This document shows, piece by piece, positions 16,550-23,757 of a DNA stretch of 31,562 nt; the stretch's first letter is position 1, and each line of letters opens with the position of its first letter. The DNA lies in assembly GCA_023413645.1 (NCBI GenBank), contig JAEZPN010000120.1, positions 1-31,562 of the forward strand, given 5' to 3'. The translations under genes and the position numbers were made by a program. This stretch comes from Bacteroidota bacterium (GTDB taxonomy: Bacteria > Bacteroidota > Bacteroidia > Bacteroidales > Rikenellaceae). A model generated the notes under the pieces. The model was not told the DNA's origin, did not search any database, and was given only the letters and a program-made list of their open reading frames with translations.

Positions 16550-17146
16550 TTAGAGGAGTGCCTCATGCAACTCCTTGCAGCTCTCCTCGGGGTTACGGGC
16601 GTTGAAGTGGTAGCCCTGCCATCCCTCAGCTATCGCAGCCTCAATATTCTCCTTGCGGTCGTCAATAAAGAGTGTCTCCGCGGGGTCGAGCTCATAGCGC
16701 GCCGTAAGCGTGGTGTATATCGCGGGGTTGGGCTTTATGATATGCTCCTCGCACGACACCACCTCGCCCTCGAAGTTGCTATACACCTCCTGCTCACGCA
16801 AGAACTCTATAAACTCCTTTGACATATTCGAGAGCACATATAGTTTATATCCAGCAGCTTTGAGGCCCTCGATGAGCGTCTTTGTTGCGGGAATGGCCTC
16901 CTGCGTAAGGATCGAGCGACGGAGGTTCGATGCTGCGAGCTCGCGGTCACAACTGTTGTAGTCAGCAAGTGCCGTGATAACCTCGTCGTATGAGACAACG
17001 CCACGGTCGTACTCCTCCCAAAACTCTGGCATCTTGGGAAGCATAATGTATGAGAAAAACTTAATAAATTCGGGTTCGAACTTTCTTGGGTCTCGTGCAA
17101 AGACCACACCGCCCAAGTCGAAAACTATATTCTTAACATTTTCCAT
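16550..17146 (-). CDS. HAD-IA family phosphatase, YihX-like (possible glucose-1-phosphatase)
   Basis: 198 aa from MENVKNIVFDLGG. HAD motifs in order: I, FDLGGV with nucleophile Asp10 and the DxG form seen in YihX-type enzymes; II, VLSNMSKEF; III, Lys in HIIKPNPAIY; IV, LFIDDRKENIEAA. A helical C1 cap sits between motifs I and II. Family members hydrolyse phosphate monoesters; E. coli YihX prefers alpha-glucose-1-phosphate. Placement just upstream of malQ fits removal of glucose-1-phosphate in glucan metabolism, but substrate is inference. The frame stays open to 17182. That start would overlap the promoter, so I chose 17146. Confidence 0.85.
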   Translation of the reverse strand: MENVKNIVFDLGGVVFARDPRKFEPEFIKFFSYIMLPKMPEFWEEYDRGVVSYDEVITALADYNSCDRELAASNLRRSILTQEAIPATKTLIEGLKAAGYKLYVLSNMSKEFIEFLREQEVYSNFEGEVVSCEEHIIKPNPAIYTTLTARYELDPAETLFIDDRKENIEAAIAEGWQGYHFNARNPEESCKELHEALL

Positions 17147-17151
17147 AATCA

Positions 17152-17183
17152 CAAATGTAAGAATTTTCGTTGAAAAATGCAAA
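17152..17183 (-). promoter_or_regulatory. Promoter of the HAD-malQ operon, almost leaderless
   Basis: On the minus strand TTTG (17180-17183), 20 nt, TACATTTG (17152-17159). Only 5 nt separate the -7 box from the ATG at 17146, so the mRNA should start at or very near the start codon. Confidence 0.6.
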
Positions 17184-17262
17184 ACTATGCAGCAATTTTT
17201 TACCGAATGGTAAATTATGCAAGATGAGTGGAGGAAAATATCGAAGACTTAGGGCAAGCTAC

Positions 17263-17330
17263 GGTCTAAAAAAATAGAAGGGTTCAAAAAGGCAACCCAC
17301 TTTCGAACCCTTATAACTTATTTTTAGACC
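17263..17330 (-). terminator. Nested hairpin terminator after the OxyR-type gene
   Basis: Outer arms GGTCTAAAAA (17263-17272) and TTTTTAGACC (17321-17330) enclose inner arms AAGGGTTC (17278-17285) and GAACCCTT (17305-17312). On the minus strand a run of seven T follows the inner stem. The hairpin lies 12 nt past the LysR stop. Confidence 0.8.
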
Positions 17331-17342
17331 TTAGAACGGCGT

Positions 17343-18248
17343 TTATCCCAGCACATTATCCTGGTTCACGCACTTCAAAATTGTTGTGCGCAGAGCCTCG
17401 ACGATAGACTGCTTAACGTAGGTGCGACTAACTGCCAAAGCGACGCGACGCGATGTGGCGTTTTTGGCAATACTTTTGACTCTATTTCTACGAGACATAG
17501 GGATAAATTCGAGTGCCATTTCGGGGATAATCGTCATACATGTTGTGCAGTCAACCATGCGCATAAGCGTATCCAACGAGCCCGACTCGAAGTAGAAATG
17601 CGAGGGAATCTCGTGTGCTGCCTGACAAAGTTCGAATATCTGATCACGCATACAGTTACCCCTACTCAATAGAATAAGATCCTTAAAATCAATATCCTCT
17701 ATACGAATATTTGAGCGCTCAAACAATGGATGCGAGGGCGAAACATAGGCATAGAAGTGGTCGCTAAAGAGGTCGTGCTCGGTAATACCCTCACCACATG
17801 TTCCCGATGCCACAAGGGCAGCATCAATACGGTCACGCTTGAGCGACTCAATAATTTCGGCTGTGACCATTTCGTGAATCTCCAATTCTACCTTTGGAAA
17901 TTCCTTTACGAAGGTGGGAATGAACTTATGCAAGAGGTAGGGAGCGATGGTAGGGATAACACCCAAACGCATCTTACCTGCGGTCTCACCTCGCATCTCG
18001 GCAACGGTCTCGTGGATGTGTTTATATGAGCGCAACGCCTCACGCGCCTGCTCCAACACAACCTCACCCACAGCCGTGGGGATAATAGGTTTCTTCGTGC
18101 GGTCGAGCAACACAACACCAAGCTCCTCCTCGAGAGCCTTAACCTGCATCGAAAGCGATGGCTGTGTCACGAAGCAGTGCTCCGCAGCAACCGAGAAACT
18201 ACCACAATTGGCTACTGCCAAGAGGTACTCAAGCTGAATAATAGTCAT
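17343..18248 (-). CDS. oxyR: OxyR-type LysR-family peroxide-sensing regulator
   Basis: A 301-aa LysR transcriptional regulator. The winged helix-turn-helix spans about residues 1-60 (AVANCGSFSVAAEHCFVTQPSLSMQVKALEEELG). A linker helix and the two-lobed effector domain (about 90-295) follow. The redox motif GNCMRDQIFELC places cysteines at 199 and 208, the same numbers as the disulfide-forming Cys199/Cys208 of E. coli OxyR (GHCLRDQ..GFC). It should therefore activate peroxide defence genes when oxidised; none of those (ahpC, katA, dps) is in this window. The gene is transcribed divergently from trpS, with the two -7 boxes about 55 nt apart, so regulator binding could also touch trpS expression. 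Confidence 0.92.
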   Translation of the reverse strand: MTIIQLEYLLAVANCGSFSVAAEHCFVTQPSLSMQVKALEEELGVVLLDRTKKPIIPTAVGEVVLEQAREALRSYKHIHETVAEMRGETAGKMRLGVIPTIAPYLLHKFIPTFVKEFPKVELEIHEMVTAEIIESLKRDRIDAALVASGTCGEGITEHDLFSDHFYAYVSPSHPLFERSNIRIEDIDFKDLILLSRGNCMRDQIFELCQAAHEIPSHFYFESGSLDTLMRMVDCTTCMTIIPEMALEFIPMSRRNRVKSIAKNATSRRVALAVSRTYVKQSIVEALRTTILKCVNQDNVLG

Positions 18249-18279
18249 ATCAATATAAGAGTATTTTGTTTGCTTTGCA

Positions 18280-18310
18280 CAAAGTTATAAAAAAAATCTA
18301 TATCAACAAA
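18280..18310 (-). promoter_or_regulatory. Promoter of the OxyR-type gene
   Basis: On the minus strand TTTG (18307-18310), 19 nt, TAACTTTG (18280-18287), about 30 nt upstream of the start codon. Confidence 0.8.
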
Positions 18311-18340
18311 GAGTTATGGTAGAATCCGCGATTTTTTTTG

Positions 18341-18387
18341 TACATTTGTCCGCTATTCGCGCGTGATTATAACGTGCGCGCACGCGC
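18341..18387 (+). promoter_or_regulatory. trpS -7 box and GC-rich 5' leader hairpin
   Basis: TACATTTG (18341-18348) fits a -7 element; the -33 box is poor, suggesting help from an activator. The predicted mRNA begins with GCGCGTG (18359-18365) that can pair with CACGCGC (18381-18387). A perfect 12-bp palindrome CGTGCGCGCACG (18373-18384) overlaps this. There is no T-box specifier or Trp-rich leader peptide. Confidence 0.45.
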
Positions 18388-18419
18388 AAAAAAGTTTAAA
18401 ACGAAATAATACATTGATT

Positions 18420-19541
18420 ATGGCAAAGATAATACTCACAGGAGACCGCCCAACTGGCAAACTCCACCTCGGACACTTCGTAGGCTCGTTGAGCCGTCGC
18501 GTAGAGCTTCAGAACACTGGCCTCTACGACAAGATCTTCATCATGATTGCCGATGCACAAGCACTCACCGACAACGCAGACAACCCCGATAAGGTGCGCG
18601 AGAACATCATCGAGGTGGCCCTCGACTACCTCTCATGCGGCATCGACCCCACGAAGTCTACAATCTTCATCCAGTCATACGTAACCGAGCTTACTGAGCT
18701 TGCGTTCTACTATATGAACCTCGTTACCGTGCAGCGTTTGCAGCGTAACCCAACCGTAAAGGCCGAAATTACACTCCGCGGTTTTGCCGAGAATGGCGAG
18801 GAGCAGGAGAACCAGCAGCGTAAGGGTACGCCCGTAGGTTTCTTCACCTACCCTATCTCTCAGGCTGCCGACATTACCGCATTCCGCGCTACTACCGTTC
18901 CCGTAGGCGAGGACCAGGAGCCTATGATTGAGCAGACCCGCGAGATTGTACACAAGTTCAACTCTGTATATGGTGAGACCCTCGTGGAGCCACAGATTAT
19001 GTTACCCACAAACTCGGCATGCTTGCGTCTCCCAGGTACCGACGGCAAGGCTAAGATGTCGAAGTCACTTGGCAACTGCATCTACCTTTCAGACTCGGCT
19101 GAGGATGTTAAGAAGAAGGTTATGAGCATGTACACCGACCCCGACCACCTCAAGGTTACAGACCCAGGTAAGGTTGAGGGTAACACCGTATTCACATACC
19201 TCGATGCCTTCTCTCGTCCCGAGCACTTTGCGAAGTACTGCCCCGACTACGAGAACCTCGAGGCTATGAAGGAGCACTACCGCCGTGGCGGTCTTGGCGA
19301 CGTAAAGTGCAAGAAGTTGCTCATCGCCGTATTGGAGGAGCTCTTGGAGCCCATCCGTGAGCGCCGCAAGCACTACGAGCAGCACATCGAGGAGGTTTAC
19401 GAGATCCTCCGTCGTGGTTCTGACGAGGCACGCAAGGCTGCAGCAGAGACCCTCAACGATGTACGCAACGCTATGCGCATTAACTACTTTGACGACCACG
19501 AACTTATTGCTCGTCAGGCTGCCGACTATCGCAAGGAGTAA
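18420..19541 (+). CDS. trpS: Tryptophanyl-tRNA synthetase
   Basis: 373 aa, class Ic aminoacyl-tRNA synthetase that charges tRNA-Trp with tryptophan using ATP. The nucleotide-binding HIGH-type motif is PTGKLHLGH at residues 11-19 and the KMSKS loop is KAKMSKSLGN near residue 219. Tryptophan-binding helices lie between (DADAQALTD, GEDQEPMIEQTREI). The start is MAKIILTGDRP at 18420. The frame is open from 18363, but that segment contains the leader hairpin and adds non-family residues. Length suits the longer Bacteroidetes/eukaryote-like bacterial TrpS form. It is the first gene of a long plus-strand run and lies 21 bp before the ClC gene. Confidence 0.97.
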   Translation: MAKIILTGDRPTGKLHLGHFVGSLSRRVELQNTGLYDKIFIMIADAQALTDNADNPDKVRENIIEVALDYLSCGIDPTKSTIFIQSYVTELTELAFYYMNLVTVQRLQRNPTVKAEITLRGFAENGEEQENQQRKGTPVGFFTYPISQAADITAFRATTVPVGEDQEPMIEQTREIVHKFNSVYGETLVEPQIMLPTNSACLRLPGTDGKAKMSKSLGNCIYLSDSAEDVKKKVMSMYTDPDHLKVTDPGKVEGNTVFTYLDAFSRPEHFAKYCPDYENLEAMKEHYRRGGLGDVKCKKLLIAVLEELLEPIRERRKHYEQHIEEVYEILRRGSDEARKAAAETLNDVRNAMRINYFDDHELIARQAADYRKE

Positions 19542-19562
19542 CCGTGCTACGAAAGACTCTCT

Positions 19563-21359
19563 ATGAAAATTGAGCAAAAAATAAAGGATTACATCTACAA
19601 CGGTTACCTCGCCATATCGCGACGCCTCACCGAGGCGCAGACGATGGCGATACTCGCCGTTTTAGTAGGTCTGTGTGCCGGCGTTGGAGCATACATCTTC
19701 AACACGCTGCTACACACCATAACCCACTCGCTAACATCGTGGACACCCAACGACCAGGCACAGTGGTTATACCTCATCTACCCCGCTATCGGTATCATCC
19801 TTGCGACACTCTTTGTTAAGTACGTCGTTAAGGATGGCATCTCGGAGGGCGTTACACGCGTGCTCTATGCAATGTCGAGGAGTAACTCACGCATCAAGGG
19901 TCACAACACATGGACCTCTATCGTGGGTGGTGCTACAACAATCGGCTTTGGTGGTTCTGTGGGTCCCGAGGCACCTATCGTGCTTACGGGTGCTGCCATA
20001 GGCTCCAACATCGGTAAGCTCGCACGCCTAAACTACAAAAATATCACGCTGCTACTATGCTGTGGTGCGGGTGCTGCCGTGGCGGCGGTCTTCAAGGCCC
20101 CAATCACGGGTGTGGTCTTCGTGCTCGAGATTCTCATGCTCGAGATTACCACGAAGTCCATCATTCCATTGCTCTTGGCCTCGATGACGGCTACCATCAC
20201 CTCGTTGGTGTTCCACGGCTTCTCGCCCATCATCGCCGTATCGCTCTCTGATAGCGACATGTTCCAGGTTGAGCAGGTGCCACTCTTCCTACTCTTGGGA
20301 TGCTTCTGTGGTCTTATGGCCTTCTACTTCACCTCGGTGAACTCCAAGGTCGGAGGCTTCTACAAGAGCGTGAACAAGCAGTGGCGCAAGTGGCTATATG
20401 CGGGCATCACCCTCGGCGTGCTCATCTTCATCTTCCCACCCCTCTATGGCGAGGGTCACGACAGTTTCGGCGCGCTGATGACAGGTAACACCGATAGTCT
20501 CTTTAACCACACGCTCTTCCACTCGTGGAGCCACTTCGACTGGTTCTTGATTATCTACCTCATCGCCGTCATGCTCTTCAAGGTTATCGCCATGGCTACG
20601 ACAAATGCTGCTGGCGGTGTCGGTGGTACCTTCGCACCCTCACTCTTCGTGGGTGCCTTTGCGGGTGCCACAATTGCCGTGGTGTGCAATGTAATTTTCG
20701 GTTGGAACGCATCTATCGTATCGTTCACGCTTGCCGGCATGGCGGGTGTTATGTCGGGTGTTATGAAGGCTCCGCTTACGGCAATCTTCCTTATCGCCGA
20801 GCTATCAAAGGGCTACGACATCTTCATTCCTCTGATGATTGTGTCGTGCATATCGTTTGCCGTTAACTACAGCATGGACCGCGACTCTATCTACACCAAG
20901 CAGTTGCGCTTGCGTGGCGAGTTGCTCACCCACGATAAGGACTCTTCGGCATTCGTATTCTTGCGCCTCGACCAGCTTATGGAGACCGACTTCATACGTT
21001 TGCGCGAAACCCTCACGTTGGGCGATGTTGTAAACATCATCTCTAACGCACGCCGTAACATCTTCCCCGTTCTCGACCCCTCGGGTAAGCTCCTCGGTAT
21101 CGTGCAGCTCGACGACCTACGTCACGACATGTTCAACCGCGACAAGTGGTCTACATCTATCATGCACTACATGATTCAACCACCCGATAAGGTACACGAG
21201 CACGAGATGATTCAGAGCATCATGCCTCGTTTCGAGCAGAGCAATACGTGGATGCTTCCCGTTGTGGACAAGCAAAACAACTACCTCGGCTTTATCTCGA
21301 AGTCTCGCATCCTAAACGCATACCGCGAGGCCCTCGTTAACGTATCACAGGTCGACTAA
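19563..21359 (+). CDS. ClC-family chloride channel/transporter with CBS pair
   Basis: A 598-aa membrane protein with an N-terminal ClC domain (about residues 15-430, 10-12 hydrophobic segments) and a cytoplasmic CBS-domain pair (about 445-590). Signature motifs: GSVGPEAPIV, where Glu136 aligns with the gating glutamate of E. coli ClcA (GREGP, E148), and GGVGGTFAPSLFVGAFAG. In FVLEILML, Glu189 aligns with E202 and Ile190 with the internal proton glutamate E203. Loss of that glutamate is typical of ClC channels rather than Cl-/H+ exchangers, so passive chloride conduction is possible (inference from alignment by eye). The CBS pair may sense nucleotides. The stop codon is followed within 4 nt by the mobile-like element at 21363. 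Confidence 0.94.
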   Translation: MKIEQKIKDYIYNGYLAISRRLTEAQTMAILAVLVGLCAGVGAYIFNTLLHTITHSLTSWTPNDQAQWLYLIYPAIGIILATLFVKYVVKDGISEGVTRVLYAMSRSNSRIKGHNTWTSIVGGATTIGFGGSVGPEAPIVLTGAAIGSNIGKLARLNYKNITLLLCCGAGAAVAAVFKAPITGVVFVLEILMLEITTKSIIPLLLASMTATITSLVFHGFSPIIAVSLSDSDMFQVEQVPLFLLLGCFCGLMAFYFTSVNSKVGGFYKSVNKQWRKWLYAGITLGVLIFIFPPLYGEGHDSFGALMTGNTDSLFNHTLFHSWSHFDWFLIIYLIAVMLFKVIAMATTNAAGGVGGTFAPSLFVGAFAGATIAVVCNVIFGWNASIVSFTLAGMAGVMSGVMKAPLTAIFLIAELSKGYDIFIPLMIVSCISFAVNYSMDRDSIYTKQLRLRGELLTHDKDSSAFVFLRLDQLMETDFIRLRETLTLGDVVNIISNARRNIFPVLDPSGKLLGIVQLDDLRHDMFNRDKWSTSIMHYMIQPPDKVHEHEMIQSIMPRFEQSNTWMLPVVDKQNNYLGFISKSRILNAYREALVNVSQVD

Positions 21360-21362
21360 TTT

Positions 21363-21843
21363 ACAAATTAGTAATGAGTAATGAGTAATTAGTAATTAGC
21401 AATGAAAGAGAATATATTAGCAGATAAGAGTAAAGAGTTCGCGCTAAAGATAATCAAGTTATATAGATACCTTAGCGTTTCGCAGCACGAATATATACTT
21501 TCTAAGCAACTGTTACGCTGCGGTACAAGTATAGGTGCAAATGCAAAAGAGGGAGCCTATGCTCAAACAAAAGCAGACCTAATTACTAAATTATTCATTG
21601 CTCAAAAAGAGTGCGCTGAGACAGAATATTGGTTGGAATTATTGCACCAAAGTGGATATATACCCAATGAGATGTTTCACGACATATATAAAGATTGTCA
21701 AGAATTGTTGAGGATACTTATTGCAGCAACAAAAACGCTACAGGGAAAGACTGGCAACAATAACTAAAAGAAACAAATTATAAAATATTAAATAACGAAA
21801 CCCGACATAATTGCTAATTACTAATTGCTAATTGCTAATTTGT
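21363..21843. mobile_element. 481-bp element with heptamer-built terminal inverted repeats carrying a four-helix-bundle gene
   Basis: Left end 21363-21398 and right end 21808-21843 form a 36-bp inverted repeat with 31 matches, beginning with perfect 9-mers ACAAATTAG / CTAATTTGT. Each arm is the 9-mer plus about four heptamers of the form (C/T)AAT(T/G)AG. Between them is a single gene (21402-21767). A direct repeat CTAATTT occurs just outside the left end (21356-21362) and within the right end (21835-21841). CCGACA (21802-21807) and TGTCGG (21841-21846) bracket the right array. There is no transposase. The insert interrupts an otherwise tight gene row between the ClC gene and ychF. Confidence 0.65.
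21402..21767 (+). CDS. Four-helix-bundle protein of the 23S-rRNA intervening-sequence (S23/IVP) family
   Basis: 121 aa. Helix 1 is about residues 5-24 and helix 2 about 29-54, carrying the family hallmark SKQLLRCGTSIGANAKEG. Helix 3 is about 56-84 (KADLITKLFIAQKECAETEYWLELL) and helix 4 about 91-116. The family was first seen inside intervening sequences of Leptospira 23S rRNA and is related to the Avd accessory proteins of diversity-generating retroelements, which bind nucleic acid as pentamers. Biochemical function of the stand-alone genes is not established. Base use is more AT-rich than the neighbours, and the gene lies wholly within inverted heptamer arrays, which suggests a horizontally moving unit. 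No reverse transcriptase is present, so this is not a retroelement accessory gene here. Confidence 0.93.
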   Translation: MKENILADKSKEFALKIIKLYRYLSVSQHEYILSKQLLRCGTSIGANAKEGAYAQTKADLITKLFIAQKECAETEYWLELLHQSGYIPNEMFHDIYKDCQELLRILIAATKTLQGKTGNNN

Positions 21844-21865
21844 CGGCAAAACACAACAAAAAACT

Positions 21866-22963
21866 ATGGCATTACAATGTGGCATTGTTGGACTTCCCAA
21901 CGTGGGTAAGTCGACACTCTTCAACTGTTTGTCTAATGCGCGTGCGCAGGCAGCAAACTTTCCCTTCTGTACTATCGAGCCAAACGTGGGCGTTATCACC
22001 GTACCCGATGAGCGCCTAACAAAACTCGTGGAGATTGATAACCCTAAGCGCGTTGTGCCCACAACAATCGAGATCGTCGATATCGCAGGTCTCGTAAAGG
22101 GTGCATCCAAGGGTGAGGGTCTTGGTAACAAGTTCCTCGCAAACATCCGTAACACCAACGCCATTATCCACGTGTTGCGCTGCTTCGAGAACGAGAATAT
22201 CACACACGTTGACGGCACCGTTGACCCCGTACGCGACAAGGGCATCATCGACACCGAGCTCCAGCTCAAGGACCTCGAGACAATCGAGAACCGCATCGGC
22301 AAGTGCCAGAAGCAGGCTACTGCAGGCGACAAACTCGCAAAGCGTCAGTACGACATCCTCTGCCAGTATAAGGAGGCATTGGAGCAGGGTCTATCGGCTC
22401 GTACCGTGGAGCTCACAGCCGAGGAGCGCAAGTGTGTTGCAGACCTCAACCTTCTCACCGATAAGCCTGTGCTCTACGTATGTAACGTAGATGAGGCCTC
22501 AGCCGTAACCGGCAACGCTCACACCGAGGCTGTGCGTGCTGCTATTGCCAGCGAGCATGCCGAGATGCTTATCGTAGCAGCTTCAGCCGAGGCAGACATC
22601 GCCGAGTTGGAGACATACGAGGAGCGCCAGATGTTCTTGCAGGATATGGGTTTGGAGGAGTCGGGCGTAAGCCGTCTTATCAAGGCTGCATACCGTCTTT
22701 TGGATTTGCAGACATTCTTCACTACAGGTGCTGACGAGAGCCGTGCTTGGACATTCCGTCGCGGCATGAAGGCTCCCGAGACTGCGGGTATCATCCACAC
22801 CGACTTCGAGCGAGGCTTCATCCGTGCTGAGGTTATCAAGTATGCCGACTATGTTGAGCTTGGCTCTGAGCGTGCTTGCCGCGAGGTTGGTAAGATTGGC
22901 ATCGAGGGTAAGGAGTATGTTGTCGAGGATGGCGACATCATGCACTTCCTATTTAACGTATAA
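21866..22963 (+). CDS. ychF: Redox-regulated ATPase YchF (OLA1 type)
   Basis: 365 aa, Obg-related P-loop protein that binds ribosomes and hydrolyses ATP rather than GTP. The P-loop is GLPNVGKST (residues 8-16), followed by a DxxG-type motif VDIAGLVKGASKGEG. The base-specificity motif is NVDE at 207-210 in place of NKxD, which explains the ATP preference. A coiled-coil insert lies about 130-200. The C-terminal TGS-type domain (about 280-363) includes QTFFTTG, AWTFRRG and the terminal GDIMHFLFNV. The start is MALQCGIVGLP. It begins 22 bp after the four-helix-bundle element, which separates it from the ClC gene, and 21 bp before the SIMPL gene. Confidence 0.98.
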   Translation: MALQCGIVGLPNVGKSTLFNCLSNARAQAANFPFCTIEPNVGVITVPDERLTKLVEIDNPKRVVPTTIEIVDIAGLVKGASKGEGLGNKFLANIRNTNAIIHVLRCFENENITHVDGTVDPVRDKGIIDTELQLKDLETIENRIGKCQKQATAGDKLAKRQYDILCQYKEALEQGLSARTVELTAEERKCVADLNLLTDKPVLYVCNVDEASAVTGNAHTEAVRAAIASEHAEMLIVAASAEADIAELETYEERQMFLQDMGLEESGVSRLIKAAYRLLDLQTFFTTGADESRAWTFRRGMKAPETAGIIHTDFERGFIRAEVIKYADYVELGSERACREVGKIGIEGKEYVVEDGDIMHFLFNV

Positions 22964-22984
22964 CACCTTAAAAACACTACAACT

Positions 22985-23722
22985 ATGAACAATCTTTGGA
23001 AATATATCATCATGTCGTTGGGCATCCTTCTTGCTGCTATCGTTATTGCTGCGGCATATACCGAGGGTCACAAGCCCGCCGAGGGTACTATCACCGTTAC
23101 AGGTCTTGGCGAGACAGAGTTTACCTCTGACCTCATCGTCATCGAGGGCGAGATAGAGAGCGAGAGCTACGACGCTGCAACAGCATACAACAACTTGGAG
23201 CAGAACCGTAATAAGGTTGTGGCATTCCTCATTGCAAAGGGCGTAAAAGAGGAGTATATCTCGTTCAACATGCCCTACACCTACGAGATGCGACGCTCGG
23301 TTTACGAGAATGGCGATTACGTCGGTGAGCAGTTTGCAGGTTACAATATCTCGCAGAGCTACACCATCGAGTCGAAGGATGTTGACATTACAGAGAGCGC
23401 TGCACGCGAGCTTCCCTCGCTTGTCGCCGAGGGCATCGACATCAGCGTGCGTAACCCTATGTACTACTACACTAGTCTCGATGATGTAAAGCTCAGCCTT
23501 CTCTCTGCTGCGGCAGCAGATGCTCGTGACCGTGCCATGAACATCGCAAAGAGTTCAAAGTCGGAGCTCGGCGAGTTGAAGCTCTCACGTGCAGGTGTCT
23601 TCCAGATTACAGCAGCTACGGGCGACGAGGAGTTCTCGGCAGGTGGTTCGTTCAACCTCTCGTCACGCGACAAGAAGGCACGCGTAACCGTGCGCTCGGA
23701 GTTTTATATTAAGGAGAAGTAA
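22985..23722 (+). CDS. SIMPL (DUF541) domain envelope protein
   Basis: 245 aa with an N-terminal membrane anchor (IIMSLGILLAAIVIAAAY, about residues 8-25) and a periplasmic SIMPL domain (about 36-243) starting ITVTGLGETEFTSDL. SIMPL proteins form beta-rich oligomers in the periplasm; E. coli YggE-type members are linked to oxidative-stress tolerance, but the mechanism is unknown. Conserved features seen are the start V(T)GxGE motif, the middle YNISQSYTIES strand and the LSLLSAAAADARDRAMNIAKS helix. It lies between ychF and gltX with 21- and 35-bp gaps, so co-transcription is likely. No own promoter seen. Confidence 0.9.
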   Translation: MNNLWKYIIMSLGILLAAIVIAAAYTEGHKPAEGTITVTGLGETEFTSDLIVIEGEIESESYDAATAYNNLEQNRNKVVAFLIAKGVKEEYISFNMPYTYEMRRSVYENGDYVGEQFAGYNISQSYTIESKDVDITESAARELPSLVAEGIDISVRNPMYYYTSLDDVKLSLLSAAAADARDRAMNIAKSSKSELGELKLSRAGVFQITAATGDEEFSAGGSFNLSSRDKKARVTVRSEFYIKEK

Positions 23723-23757
23723 TTTATAACCGATAACAATAAGCAATTTATATAACT

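Noticed and set aside
18349..18419. T-box riboswitch or Trp attenuator before trpS
   Set aside because: The leader is only about 65 nt, has no T-box sequence, no Trp-codon leader peptide and no terminator; just a GC-rich hairpin.
19951..19980. Reading GSVGP as the ClC filter, implying loss of the gating glutamate
   Set aside because: Shifting to GPEAP aligns without gaps to GREGP and keeps the glutamate, so no loss is claimed.
21402..21767. Diversity-generating retroelement with the four-helix protein as Avd
   Set aside because: No reverse transcriptase and no template/variable repeat pair are present in the window.
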